Source: Lachnospiraceae bacterium
GTDB taxonomy: Bacteria; Bacillota; Clostridia; Lachnospirales; Lachnospiraceae
Assembly (NCBI GenBank): GCA_017521195.1
Contig: JAFXGP010000044.1
Location: 1-32,589 of the forward strand
Length of the DNA stretch: 32,589 bases
Direction of reading: 5' to 3'
In this document: positions 1 to 8,000 of the stretch, piece by piece
How positions within the stretch are numbered: position 1 is the stretch's first letter
How the letters are laid out: each line of letters begins with the position of its first letter
Notes under the pieces: model-generated
Database searches by the model: none
The model's input: only the letters and a program-made list of their open reading frames with translations
What the model was told of the DNA's origin: nothing
Translations under genes and position numbers: made by a program

Positions 1-211
1 CCATGTTGATCATAACATATCCAGGGAATAACTTCTTCTGGCTTACTTTCTTAGTACCGTTCTTCACTTCTACGACTTCTTCCATAGGAACGCGAACTTC
101 TAAGATTTCTTCATGAAGGCCTCTGTTTTCGATTGTTTTCTCAATATTGGCTTTGACTTTGTTTTCATACCCGGAATAGGTATGCACTACATACCAGTTT
201 GCTTCTGCCAT
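1..211 (-). CDS. nusG: Transcription termination/antitermination protein NusG (N-terminal part)
   Basis: The 70 residues visible begin MAEANWYVVHTYSGYENKVK, the canonical start of the NusG NGN domain, which binds the RNA polymerase clamp and modulates pausing, termination and transcription-translation coupling. The start is the ATG at 209-211, preceded by a GAGGTGG ribosome binding site at 216-222. The C-terminal KOW domain lies beyond the left edge. It is the third gene of the rpmG-secE-nusG operon, 15 nt after secE, the standard bacterial order. The partial state is due only to the window boundary. Confidence 0.97.
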   Translation of the reverse strand, partial: MAEANWYVVHTYSGYENKVKANIEKTIENRGLHEEILEVRVPMEEVVEVKNGTKKVSQKKLFPGYVMINM

Positions 212-226
212 ACAACCACCTCACGC

Positions 227-445
227 TTACATTGTTAAGAAATTTACACCATACTGTATAATTGTATCTAATACACTGATGACTAATCCTAACACAACTG
301 AAATACAAACAACTGCTACAGATTGTTTAAACAGTTTGCTTTTGTCCGGCCATGAAATTTTCTTAAATTCAGCTTTCACACCTTTGAAGAAACTTGATTT
401 CTTATCTTTCTTAGGTGCTTTTTCTGTCTTTACGGAATCTCCCAT
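227..445 (-). CDS. secE: Preprotein translocase subunit SecE
   Basis: A 72-residue single-span SecE of the short Gram-positive type, which clamps SecY in the SecYEG translocon of the plasma membrane. A lysine-rich cytoplasmic N-terminus is followed by the conserved amphipathic stretch FFKGVKAEFKKISWPDKSKL, with the hallmark W-P, and one hydrophobic helix near the C-terminus. An in-frame ATG exists 21 nt upstream, but the AAAGGAG ribosome binding site overlaps that position and is correctly spaced for the ATG at 443-445, so that start is chosen. The gene lies between rpmG and nusG. Confidence 0.96.
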   Translation of the reverse strand: MGDSVKTEKAPKKDKKSSFFKGVKAEFKKISWPDKSKLFKQSVAVVCISVVLGLVISVLDTIIQYGVNFLTM

Positions 446-489
446 TTGAACTCCTTTCATATGCACTAACGTGCCCGAGTCAACGACAA

Positions 490-639
490 TTATTTTGTTT
501 CTTTGTGGATTGTGTGAGTTTTACAGAATCTACAATATTTCTTTGTTTCCATTCTGTCCGGATGCGCTTTTTTGTCTTTAGTGGTATTGTAGTTACGCTG
601 TTTGCACTGTGTACATGCTAAAGTAATTCTTGTACGCAT
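490..639 (-). CDS. rpmG: 50S ribosomal protein L33
   Basis: A 49-residue L33 of the zinc-binding type: [17 protein letters not shown], then [15 protein letters not shown], ending in K. The two zinc-ligand pairs are C9-x-x-C12 and C36-x-x-C39. L33 sits near the ribosomal E site. The ATG at 637-639 is preceded by GGAGGTGG at 644-651. It is the first gene of the rpmG-secE-nusG unit and directly follows a strong promoter. Presence of the cysteine version suggests the zinc-replete L33 paralogue; a cysteine-free copy, if any, is elsewhere in the genome. Confidence 0.96.
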   Translation of the reverse strand: MRTRITLACTQCKQRNYNTTKDKKAHPDRMETKKYCRFCKTHTIHKETK

Positions 640-724
640 ATTGCCACCTCCTTATTTACTACGAGCGCTTTTGTCTTATTTTTATGCATAAAAAAAAGAC
701 CTCTTTTTCCAATCTCGCTGAATA

Positions 725-753
725 AATGTAACATAGTTGCTACACCTTGTCAA
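725..753 (-). promoter_or_regulatory. Sigma-A promoter of rpmG-secE-nusG
   Basis: On the minus strand a perfect -35 TTGACA (748-753) is separated by 17 bp from a -10 TACATT (725-730). The expected start of transcription is about 85 nt upstream of the rpmG ATG. The promoter lies in the short gap after the last glycan-locus gene and separates housekeeping transcription from that locus. I saw no convincing intrinsic terminator between the glycan operon end at 809 and this promoter, so read-through is possible. Confidence 0.8.
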
Positions 754-808
754 CGATTTTTCTTAGAAAATAAGGACTTTTCTTTGTATTTTTTCAGGTT
801 CAATCTTC

Positions 809-1756
809 TTATTTTAAAACATTACTCTTCTTCAAATCCTCAATCAGCTGCTTTGTTCTCAAATCTGCGCCTTCCGTCGTCAAATGAAGATGCGAATCAT
901 AGAAATATTCATAGTCAAACATATAATCTGTATAATCAGAAATAACTTCGCATTCCAATCTGGTTTCCAACTCATCTTGGAAACGGATAAATTCTTCTTG
1001 GTCTGCAGTCAATTCACCATCCCCTATTGGATATGCAGCAATTACCAACTTTGCACCTCTCTCCTGCAACCACTCGGCTAATTTGTTAATTCTTTGCACT
1101 GTGCTCTCATCAATCACTGGCGGCACTATTGTTTCAGTAAACTTCCATTCGAATTCCGGTTCTTTATAATCAATATCTCCATATTTATTAAAATTACTTC
1201 TGGAATATACATTACTCTCCCCCTGTTCTCCTATCTGTTCCGCCATGCGTTTTATACATTTTTTCAAAAAAGTAGGATACTTCTTTACCACTCTCCATCT
1301 GTCATGCTTCGGAACCAACCCCAACACTTCAAAATCATTCCGCACTGCAGTCCAAACTAACACAGAATCTGTAATTCCATTATATCCGTCAAAAGAAGAC
1401 GGCGCATATATGTAAACATCTCCCGGAACCACATTTAGTTTTGCCATATTTTCGTGAAACACATTTCCTATCCCGGCATGTAATCCCATATTCACTACCG
1501 GTCTCATTGTCGCCTCTTCCAACTGTGCAGAATCTATTCCAAAAGACAAATTGGAATCTCCTATCAGAACAAGTTTGGGCCCTTCAAGACCTTTCAACCG
1601 CTCAACTTTATCTGTCAAAGAAGCACAATATTCATCATCAAATCTTGCATTCATAAAACATAAAAAAAGCAAAATACTTAAAAACAAAAATATTGCTTTA
1701 ATCACGAATACAATGTTCTTATTAAAACTGAAAATAGATAAACTGCGTTTGCTCAT
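809..1756 (-). CDS. Membrane-anchored SGNH/AlgX-like protein, partner of MBOAT 1
   Basis: A 315-residue protein with an N-terminal membrane anchor (about residues 15-36) and an extracytoplasmic SGNH-type domain. Visible motifs are LVLIGDSNLSFG (block I, Ser nucleophile in GDSN near residue 67) and a C-terminal DSHLHLTTEGA resembling the D-x-H block of AlgJ/AlgX-type acetyltransferases. Such proteins accept an acyl group from an MBOAT partner and transfer it to an exported glycan. The gene overlaps the 3' end of the MBOAT gene at 1722-3218, so the pair is probably translationally coupled. An ATG four codons upstream (1768) is possible, but GGAG spaced 6 nt before the ATG at 1754-1756 favours the shorter form. 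Substrate unknown. Confidence 0.75.
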   Translation of the reverse strand: MSKRSLSIFSFNKNIVFVIKAIFLFLSILLFLCFMNARFDDEYCASLTDKVERLKGLEGPKLVLIGDSNLSFGIDSAQLEEATMRPVVNMGLHAGIGNVFHENMAKLNVVPGDVYIYAPSSFDGYNGITDSVLVWTAVRNDFEVLGLVPKHDRWRVVKKYPTFLKKCIKRMAEQIGEQGESNVYSRSNFNKYGDIDYKEPEFEWKFTETIVPPVIDESTVQRINKLAEWLQERGAKLVIAAYPIGDGELTADQEEFIRFQDELETRLECEVISDYTDYMFDYEYFYDSHLHLTTEGADLRTKQLIEDLKKSNVLK

Positions 1757-3218
1757 ATCCTTCTCCATAAGCCCCTAGAAAAACAATTGTAAAAAGCAAT
1801 GCGTAATACAGCATCCATCTCACTATCCATGGTTGCTTAAATACATACCCCACAACATCTATATTTTTATATCTTAAATAATCCACCCCAAAGGCACACG
1901 CGACCAATACTGTAATTAACACCAAATTCTCTGCTGTTACAATTTCTCCCCAAAAAGCAATCTCAAAAAATTTACCAACTTCAACATTTTTAATCATCAT
2001 TCCAAGCATGTCCGCCACTTTTCCAAAGGTTTCCACCCTAAAAAACAGCCATGCAAAATCCACCAATAGAAAGGTAACAAGTCCGGCACAGCATTTGAAC
2101 AAAACACCATTGGTATCTATGCCGAATTTTTCATATACTTTTTCACGCCATTTCTTAGTCAAGTCCTGAAATACTATATAAAATCCGTTTAAACCACCCC
2201 AGATAATGAAATTCCAACCGGCTCCATGCCATAAACCGGAAGTTAAGAATACAATCATGGTATTAAGGTGCTTGCGTACTTTTCCTTTTCGATTACCGCC
2301 CAGAGGAATATAGAGATAATCTCTAAACCAGGAAGTCAGTGAGATATGCCATCTTCTCCAAAATTCCTGAATACTGGAAGAAAAATAAGGAGATGCAAAG
2401 TTAGATTTCAGACCATATCCTAAAATCCCCGCACTTCCTATTGCCATAAGGGAATATCCTTCAAAATCAAAATACACCTGAAATGCATACATCACAACAA
2501 CTACCAGATAACTCATAGCATGATAGTCACCATAGTTGTCAAATACAGGATTAATAACATTGGCAATGCGGTCAGCAACTGCCAACTTCAAAAACAACCC
2601 CCAGGCAAAAGTAAGCAAACCTCTCCGTATCTTTTCCACATCAAATTTTACCGGCTGCTGAATCTGTTCCAACAAGTTTTTGGAACGTTCAATAGGTCCG
2701 GAAATCAAACGCGGAAAAAAGGAAAGATATAGAGCATATTTAAAAAAATTCTTTTCTGCCGCTATCTCTTCCCTGTAAATATCTATCAGATAACCAATTC
2801 CCTGAAAGATATAAAATGACATTCCCACCGGTAACAATACACTTACCTTCGGAACAACCACTTTAATACTTATTTTGTTCAATACTCCCTCTATAGCCTG
2901 TCCAAAGAAATTGAAATATTTAAAGAAAAATAACATTGACAAACTTATAGTTATTCCGCATACCAAACATATTTTTTTATATTTTATTATCTTACTTTTT
3001 TCTGTTTTCAGATTCTTAACATTATCTAAAACCCTACCACAGAGATAAGTTATCACTGTGGTCGCAAACAACCATCCTGCAAATTTTATGCCCCAACAAA
3101 CACAAAAATAATAACTGGCTGCTAATAACCAAAGATATCTTACCTTTATCGGCAATACATAATACAGAAAGCATACTGCCGGAAAAAACAACAAAAAATC
3201 TACAGAATTAAAGACCAT
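1722..3218 (-). CDS. MBOAT family O-acyltransferase 1 (DltB/AlgI-like)
   Basis: A 498-residue polytopic membrane protein of the membrane-bound O-acyltransferase family, which moves acyl groups from cytoplasmic donors across the membrane to extracellular acceptors. Family landmarks are SFYIFQGIGYLIDIYRE, SFFPRLISGPIE, YFDFEGYSLMAIG, EFWRRWHISLTSWFRDYLYI (H291), IPLGGNRKG and SGLWHGAGWNF with the invariant histidine H331. It reads FDFEGYS where the other two MBOATs of the window read FDFSGYC, so it belongs to a different subgroup. GGGGGAG precedes the ATG. It follows the FliD-like gene by 21 nt and overlaps its SGNH partner downstream. Likely donor is acetyl, by family analogy only. Confidence 0.93.
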   Translation of the reverse strand: MVFNSVDFLLFFPAVCFLYYVLPIKVRYLWLLAASYYFCVCWGIKFAGWLFATTVITYLCGRVLDNVKNLKTEKSKIIKYKKICLVCGITISLSMLFFFKYFNFFGQAIEGVLNKISIKVVVPKVSVLLPVGMSFYIFQGIGYLIDIYREEIAAEKNFFKYALYLSFFPRLISGPIERSKNLLEQIQQPVKFDVEKIRRGLLTFAWGLFLKLAVADRIANVINPVFDNYGDYHAMSYLVVVVMYAFQVYFDFEGYSLMAIGSAGILGYGLKSNFASPYFSSSIQEFWRRWHISLTSWFRDYLYIPLGGNRKGKVRKHLNTMIVFLTSGLWHGAGWNFIIWGGLNGFYIVFQDLTKKWREKVYEKFGIDTNGVLFKCCAGLVTFLLVDFAWLFFRVETFGKVADMLGMMIKNVEVGKFFEIAFWGEIVTAENLVLITVLVACAFGVDYLRYKNIDVVGYVFKQPWIVRWMLYYALLFTIVFLGAYGEGYEQTQFIYFQF

Positions 3219-3239
3219 GATTCTCCCCCTCGAAAGTCT

Positions 3240-4547
3240 CTAACAATAATAATTAAACAACAACCCGCTGTAACTACTGATGGCATAAGGCGATGTAAAA
3301 CTCTTACCCGGATTCTTATATGCCACAATTCGCTGATTTGCATAATTCAGAGGATCTCTTGATATCTCCTCTCCTTTATTAAACAGAGATGAAGAAAATT
3401 CTTTTAATGGTGACAACAAATCATAAGCTTCTTCACTTTCTGCTGTCTGTGTCAGTAAACTATCATCAATAGAAAGAGAACCATTTTCCGTAATATTGAT
3501 CCCAATAGCATCTAATTCATTACGATATAATTTGGCAACACTTTTGGTTTCAAAACTTAATTTGTTAGAAGAAGTAAGTATCTTATATTCATCAACAGCC
3601 TGAAGGAAGGTATTATATCCGCTAATCAGATTATAAATATTATCTTTCAAAGAATCGATGTTGGTTTTTAATCCAATGGTTACCGGCTCTCCGAAATCAG
3701 AACTAACCCCTTTTAAAGTCAACTCAAATACTTTATTAATTGTAAACTGATTCGACGCGGTACTATGTTCCTGCCCATTAACCGTAAAATGGGCATCAGA
3801 AGCATTGCGGGCAATATAGTCTATTCCCAAAACTTCCACCACATCTACATCTGCATTCTTATTACTGTTATGGATACTGAATAATGGAGTCCCCGGTGGT
3901 TCCCCATCTCCTGTCTTTGCAGATTCAATTCTCAAGCTGGAAGAATCAGGTGTATCATCCGTAATCGATGCGTCCAAACCAATATTAGCATGATTAAACA
4001 AACGCGCCAGCTTGTTCTGCACATCGATATTGGTATCCTCTTCACTCACTGTAAATTGAAATTCATATGCAATATTATTGGAACTTACATCAAAGGAATA
4101 AGTACCCGGCTTCAAACTTTTTTCCTGATTCGGAAGTGAATAACCTATGTTTACCTGAGAAGATGCAAGATTTTGCACTTCCACTTCGTAAGAATCACTT
4201 TCTTCCGAAGCACTATCATTCTCTCCGATATATTTTACGGAAACCACATCTTCATCCGTGGAAAATGCCACCTTGTTTTTGAACAAATCATTCTCTTTAC
4301 TGCCGGTAGTATTCAAAATCGTCCGTTGTAACTGTCTTGTATTTTCTTTTAATGACAGCGCAAAGGAAGTAGTTGCTTCACCACGGTCATATAGGTACAA
4401 AGGAGCTTCTTTATTCAATTTGGCTATTTTACTACAAATAGTTTTTAACTCGCTTTTGTTATGACTGTCCAGTCTGGCATCACTTTTTCTGGGCGAATAA
4501 GTTGTCATATAATGATTGTATATAGTAGACATAATTGCATTAGCCAT
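3240..4547 (-). CDS. Orphan FliD-like (flagellar hook-associated protein 2-like) protein
   Basis: A 435-residue protein with the signature of FliD-type filament caps but no flagellar neighbours. FliD_N-like sequence is seen near residues 90-150 (KVAFSTDEDVVSVKYIG, then SYEVEVQNLASSQVNIGYSL). FliD_C-like blocks follow: ARNASDAHFTVNGQE, FELTLKGVSSDFGEPVTIGL and a helical NIYNLISGYNTFLQAVDEYK. No signal peptide or transmembrane segment is visible. The extreme C-terminus, SSYSGLLFNYYC, is unusual with a terminal cysteine. It has its own promoter-like sequence and a strong GGGAGGAGGAG ribosome binding site, and leads into MBOAT 1. It could be a true secondary FliD, a paralogue used on another surface structure, or a structural mimic; the family call is by eye. 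Confidence 0.65.
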   Translation of the reverse strand: MANAIMSTIYNHYMTTYSPRKSDARLDSHNKSELKTICSKIAKLNKEAPLYLYDRGEATTSFALSLKENTRQLQRTILNTTGSKENDLFKNKVAFSTDEDVVSVKYIGENDSASEESDSYEVEVQNLASSQVNIGYSLPNQEKSLKPGTYSFDVSSNNIAYEFQFTVSEEDTNIDVQNKLARLFNHANIGLDASITDDTPDSSSLRIESAKTGDGEPPGTPLFSIHNSNKNADVDVVEVLGIDYIARNASDAHFTVNGQEHSTASNQFTINKVFELTLKGVSSDFGEPVTIGLKTNIDSLKDNIYNLISGYNTFLQAVDEYKILTSSNKLSFETKSVAKLYRNELDAIGINITENGSLSIDDSLLTQTAESEEAYDLLSPLKEFSSSLFNKGEEISRDPLNYANQRIVAYKNPGKSFTSPYAISSYSGLLFNYYC

Positions 4548-4608
4548 ATTGCTCCTCCTCCCTTTTCAATATATCCGCAAGGGTATAAAAACCCACTTTC
4601 ATACTTTA

Positions 4609-4637
4609 ATGATACAACTTTTGCTCCCGAAAAACAA
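4609..4637 (-). promoter_or_regulatory. Candidate promoter of the FliD-like gene
   Basis: On the minus strand TTGTTT (4632-4637) and TATCAT (4609-4614) are separated by 17 bp. The -10 matches the sigma-A consensus at five of six positions; the -35 is weak. It lies immediately downstream of the terminator at 4660-4694, which supports independent transcription of the FliD-MBOAT-SGNH unit. Confidence 0.45.
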
Positions 4638-4659
4638 GAAAAAATAAGCCCCCGACAAC

Positions 4660-4694
4660 AAAAAAGGTTATTGCAGTTACATCTGCAACAACCT
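4660..4694 (-). terminator. Intrinsic terminator after the XRE regulator
   Basis: Minus-strand RNA would form a 12-bp stem AGGTTGTTGCAG / CTGCAATAACCT (one G-U wobble) with a 6-nt loop, followed by a run of U. It ends the long unit that runs from about 14.6 kb leftward and precedes the promoter of the FliD-like gene. Confidence 0.8.
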
Positions 4695-4724
4695 CTCTCA
4701 CACTCATAATACAATAACCTTATT

Positions 4725-5060
4725 CTATTTTTCTTTGTATTTGCTGATTTCAGAATAATCTTCCATGATTCCAAGAACTTTATCACGGCCTTCCTGATTT
4801 AATTTCACATAGTACTGCATAACTCTGTTTTCTAATAACTGTTCACTAATAGTAGTATCACGTTCTAAAGATGTAAAATCAACAGGATTTAAGTTAAGCT
4901 TACCACACATTCTGATTACAGTTCCGTATGCCATCCCTTCAATTCCTCTTTCCAATGCAGTAACTAATGTACTGTATGGAATCTCCATTTCAATTGCGAA
5001 CTGACGTAAACTACGATACTGTGTCAAAATCTCTTTTTTCAAGATTTCTGCCTTTGTCAT
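4725..5060 (-). CDS. XRE-type helix-turn-helix protein
   Basis: A 111-residue protein with an N-terminal Cro/C1-type HTH at roughly residues 15-60: SLRQFAIEMEIPYSTLVTAL, then ERGIEGMAYGTVIRMC and KLNLNPVDF. The C-terminal part (YYVKLNQEGRDKVLGIMED) is the short helical tail common in small Firmicutes regulators of this kind. GGAGGG sits 8 nt before the ATG. It is the last gene of the large glycan transcription unit and is followed by a terminator, so it may regulate this locus; the operator is not identified. Confidence 0.85.
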   Translation of the reverse strand: MTKAEILKKEILTQYRSLRQFAIEMEIPYSTLVTALERGIEGMAYGTVIRMCGKLNLNPVDFTSLERDTTISEQLLENRVMQYYVKLNQEGRDKVLGIMEDYSEISKYKEK

Positions 5061-5095
5061 AATGTCTTTCCCTCCGTTGTAATAATATAATTAGT

Positions 5096-5854
5096 TTACT
5101 TTATATTTTCGATATCCACCTGATAATTCCGATAAATATCATAATTGGTTGTTTCACCAATTTTAAATACCTTGAGTCTTTCGAAATCTCCAACGATTTT
5201 TTTCTTCTTCTCTAATATAATATACTGACATTTCTCTTCCGTTGCAAGCCTTACTAACTCAGAAATTCGAATTTCTTCCTGATTCATGACTTTTCTTATT
5301 GGATGATCCCCATAAATCCAATCCGGAGCCAGGTAATCTCTCCCATATGCCATATTAATTCTGTCCGTATACTGTCTTACAAAATGAATCAAGTCATCAG
5401 GAAACACTCCCTTTACCCTTTCTTCATTTTCTTCAGGCATAATAATGTCACACACATCTATCGCTTCCTGTGGAATATGATAGACATTTTCTGCAGGTGA
5501 TATATATACATTATTATACACGCACTGCCCACAGACTACGATCATAACTGCCCCTATCACAATACTCCCAATAGGATATCTTCCCAAAATCTTTACCGTT
5601 GCATAAGCAATAGTTATTGTCATGGGTAAAATCCAAAGAATACGGTAATAGGTTCCTTTGTCCAACAACTGATAGCCGTAAAAAAACACAGGTAAAAAAA
5701 ACAAAATCTGGATAATACTTGCTCCATATACAAAAATCGACCTAAAAGTAGGATTTTTTTCCGCAGTCCATAAATACAGTAAAGTCAGCAAATACAGAAT
5801 GGTAAAAAAACCGCTTCCGGTAAATCCCTGAAATATTTCTAATATATCTCTCAT
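5096..5854 (-). CDS. Polytopic membrane protein, C-terminal half of a split DUF6077-like protein
   Basis: A 252-residue product with four or so hydrophobic segments in the first 125 residues and a hydrophilic C-terminal domain (about 126-252) expected outside the membrane. It is in the same reading frame as the gene just upstream (5867-6913) and separated from it by one TAA and four codons, so the two look like halves of a single protein of about 605 residues. A GGGG-containing ribosome binding site lies before the ATG, so separate translation is possible. Relation to the DUF6077 membrane proteins of Clostridia glycan loci is my impression, not demonstrated; a GT-C-like role is inference. Confidence 0.6.
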   Translation of the reverse strand: MRDILEIFQGFTGSGFFTILYLLTLLYLWTAEKNPTFRSIFVYGASIIQILFFLPVFFYGYQLLDKGTYYRILWILPMTITIAYATVKILGRYPIGSIVIGAVMIVVCGQCVYNNVYISPAENVYHIPQEAIDVCDIIMPEENEERVKGVFPDDLIHFVRQYTDRINMAYGRDYLAPDWIYGDHPIRKVMNQEEIRISELVRLATEEKCQYIILEKKKKIVGDFERLKVFKIGETTNYDIYRNYQVDIENIK

Positions 5855-5866
5855 ACCGCAGCCCCC

Positions 5867-6913
5867 TTATAGCAAAACATACAGCAATGCATACACTACA
5901 CAGGGAATGCAACAAATCGCCATTTTTAACATAATTTTTACATTTTTCTCCTGTAGACTGAACACCACTGCCATAACCGCTATCAAAAAACTATTCAGGA
6001 ACACACTGGCTGTGCTCATCATAGCTGCCGCAATGTTAATCATAAAAAGCAAAAACCACATACCGCCACGCTGACTTCTTTTTTCCGGTTCTCCCTCAAA
6101 AAGCCATAACAATATCATAAAGATACCCGGAATCACTACATTGGCCAGCATAGATTTTCCCTGCCAAGTTCGCATCAAAAGAAATGTAGCATTATTATAA
6201 ACGGATACATTACCAAAAATCTGAAGCAGACATACAAAAATCATGTAAGAAGGAAGTTGTTCTGCCTTTTCTTTAAATAGTTTTTTCCCAATTTCATAAT
6301 AAATAGTATAGGTAAGAGGAATTAAAAAAACAGGCAACACCGTGTGGCTTATTATAGTTGCGTGAATATCTGTCATTCTGGCAATGTAGGCAATCCACAA
6401 CGGAAAAACCGCCATTGCATGACGCATATCCAGTCTGGTACTTCCTCCTGTATAAGGAAGAATCCGGTATAAGGTATTGGTTTCATCGGTAATTACCGAC
6501 TGCACCACATAAAATGCATCATCCCCGTCAAAAGAAGCATGAGTTATCGCCATAAATAACTGTAATCCAATCAATACAAACACCAGAATCCACTGAACCT
6601 GTTCCAGCCTGCTTCTTTCCATCCACCTTGGCTGCTTGTGAAATATCTTCCCAACCCTTCGCCAATAATGCATGGTTACTATAATTCCCATCCCGGTAAA
6701 CAAGGTGGTTACTACTGTAAATATGTCCACTACTGTTTCAAACCCCCATGGATCCATAAAAACAACCGGAACTGCAATTAATTGAAAACTTGCAAGCAAG
6801 GTCAGAAATCCGGCAACATAAGTCACCCCCAAACTTCTGTTTTCCTCATCCATATATCTATTTATAATTAACCCTGTTCCAAAGGGTGCCAAAATCAACA
6901 ATAAAATCAGCAT
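5867..6913 (-). CDS. Polytopic membrane protein, N-terminal half of a split DUF6077-like protein
   Basis: A 348-residue, very hydrophobic protein with eight to ten predicted spans. After about three spans comes an acidic loop ASFDGDDAFYVVQ, followed by YTGGSTRLDMRHAMAVFP. Acidic first-loop residues of this sort are typical of GT-C fold glycosyltransferases using polyprenyl-phosphate sugars, which would fit this locus, but that is inference. It begins 8 nt after the SGNH partner of MBOAT 2 with AGGA before its ATG. It ends at a TAA (5867-5869) that is in frame with the next gene. Confidence 0.6.
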   Translation of the reverse strand: MLILLLILAPFGTGLIINRYMDEENRSLGVTYVAGFLTLLASFQLIAVPVVFMDPWGFETVVDIFTVVTTLFTGMGIIVTMHYWRRVGKIFHKQPRWMERSRLEQVQWILVFVLIGLQLFMAITHASFDGDDAFYVVQSVITDETNTLYRILPYTGGSTRLDMRHAMAVFPLWIAYIARMTDIHATIISHTVLPVFLIPLTYTIYYEIGKKLFKEKAEQLPSYMIFVCLLQIFGNVSVYNNATFLLMRTWQGKSMLANVVIPGIFMILLWLFEGEPEKRSQRGGMWFLLFMINIAAAMMSTASVFLNSFLIAVMAVVFSLQEKNVKIMLKMAICCIPCVVYALLYVLL

Positions 6914-6921
6914 ATTTTTTC

Positions 6922-7983
6922 CTAGTTATACCAATCATCAAAAATAGCTTCATAATCATAATCAGCTGCCAACCGGTATAATACGTCTAATTCCTCTTCT
7001 AAATTCTCTAGCGTCACCTGACATTCGTCATTCTGAAAACATTCTACCATATATTTGCAAATTCTTCCATGATAATGGGTATAATCCGCATAATTGTTTA
7101 AATTGCAAATAATCTCTTCCCTATTTTGGAAAAAGAAAAGTTCCACATTGTCATACTCCAATAATCTTTCAGACATATATCTGTACTTTTCGATTACCGT
7201 TTCCAATTCTTTGCCTCTGCAAACGTCATTCCAATACAAAATACTGTAAGGAGGATAAAATATAGTAAATGTAGTTTCCGGATGTTCTTCTATATAAGGA
7301 ATAATATTCACATCCAAATTAGCTGCAATTCTATCAATAAATACCTGCGTATCCGGTGGATTCTCAGCGATAGGTGCCGGCTCATAATACATTAAAACAG
7401 ATACCTTCTGATAGTGTTCATCCTGCCACCAAGGCTTATAAATCATATTCCAATCAGACTTATCCTTAGGATCTGCTGCTGCCCGCAAGATATAATCTAA
7501 AACCACTTCCTTATTAAACAAATATTTCACATCATTAAAATAATTATTGTCATACAAATATTCCGGTATTGGAAATTTGGTCTGCTCAATGTCTCCGGAA
7601 TAATTCAACTCGTCAATCCCCAAGAAAACCCTCTTTATGGAATCTCCTTTATTCTCAAAAACAATATCCATAATATTGGCCTGATCCTTAGGGTAGGCTC
7701 CGTTATAACTTAATTTCTGAGTCTTAAGTCCACAGATTTCCTCAAACCAGTCCGTATTAAAGCTGACTGTCATGGATGACCCCAGTAAAATACTGTCGTA
7801 ATCCATATTCTTAGCCAATCCGGGATTCATGTTCATTTGATGATCTACAATGTAAGGAAATCCCTGCAACGGCTTATGATATTGAAAAAAAGGATCTACC
7901 AAAAAGACCAGTCCTGCCACTGCCCCTAATCCTAAAACCGCTATTATGCAAAATGTAAGTAGCCAGACTTTTAACTGCTTCAT
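6922..7983 (-). CDS. Membrane-anchored SGNH-like protein, partner of MBOAT 2
   Basis: A 353-residue protein with one N-terminal transmembrane helix (about 7-29), then VDPFFQYH and an extracytoplasmic domain. Block I is SILLGSSMTVSFNTDWFEE with the serine in GSSM (residues 68-71); a C-terminal NYADYTHYHGR provides D300-x-x-H303. This is the SGNH catalytic layout used by acyltransferase partners of MBOAT proteins. It is clearly paralogous to the protein at 18912-19970, sharing GSSM, the LYDxNxxNDVxYxxNKE stretch and the aromatic-rich FYxPYSxxYW segment. It follows MBOAT 2 by 17 nt with AAAGGAGG before the ATG. Acceptor glycan unknown. Confidence 0.8.
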   Translation of the reverse strand: MKQLKVWLLTFCIIAVLGLGAVAGLVFLVDPFFQYHKPLQGFPYIVDHQMNMNPGLAKNMDYDSILLGSSMTVSFNTDWFEEICGLKTQKLSYNGAYPKDQANIMDIVFENKGDSIKRVFLGIDELNYSGDIEQTKFPIPEYLYDNNYFNDVKYLFNKEVVLDYILRAAADPKDKSDWNMIYKPWWQDEHYQKVSVLMYYEPAPIAENPPDTQVFIDRIAANLDVNIIPYIEEHPETTFTIFYPPYSILYWNDVCRGKELETVIEKYRYMSERLLEYDNVELFFFQNREEIICNLNNYADYTHYHGRICKYMVECFQNDECQVTLENLEEELDVLYRLAADYDYEAIFDDWYN

Positions 7984-8000
7984 GGTTATCCTCCTTTCTT

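Noticed and set aside
4560-4605. Possible flagellar sigma-D promoter (GCGGATAT with upstream TAAA) before the FliD-like gene
   Set aside because: The spacing between TAAA and GCGGATAT is 26 nt, far from the 14-16 nt expected; a sigma-A-like promoter slightly upstream fits better.
4505-4786. A 93-codon cysteine-rich open frame on the minus strand
   Set aside because: It runs through the end of the XRE gene, a terminator, a promoter and the start of the FliD-like gene; it has no ribosome binding site and looks like a chance frame.
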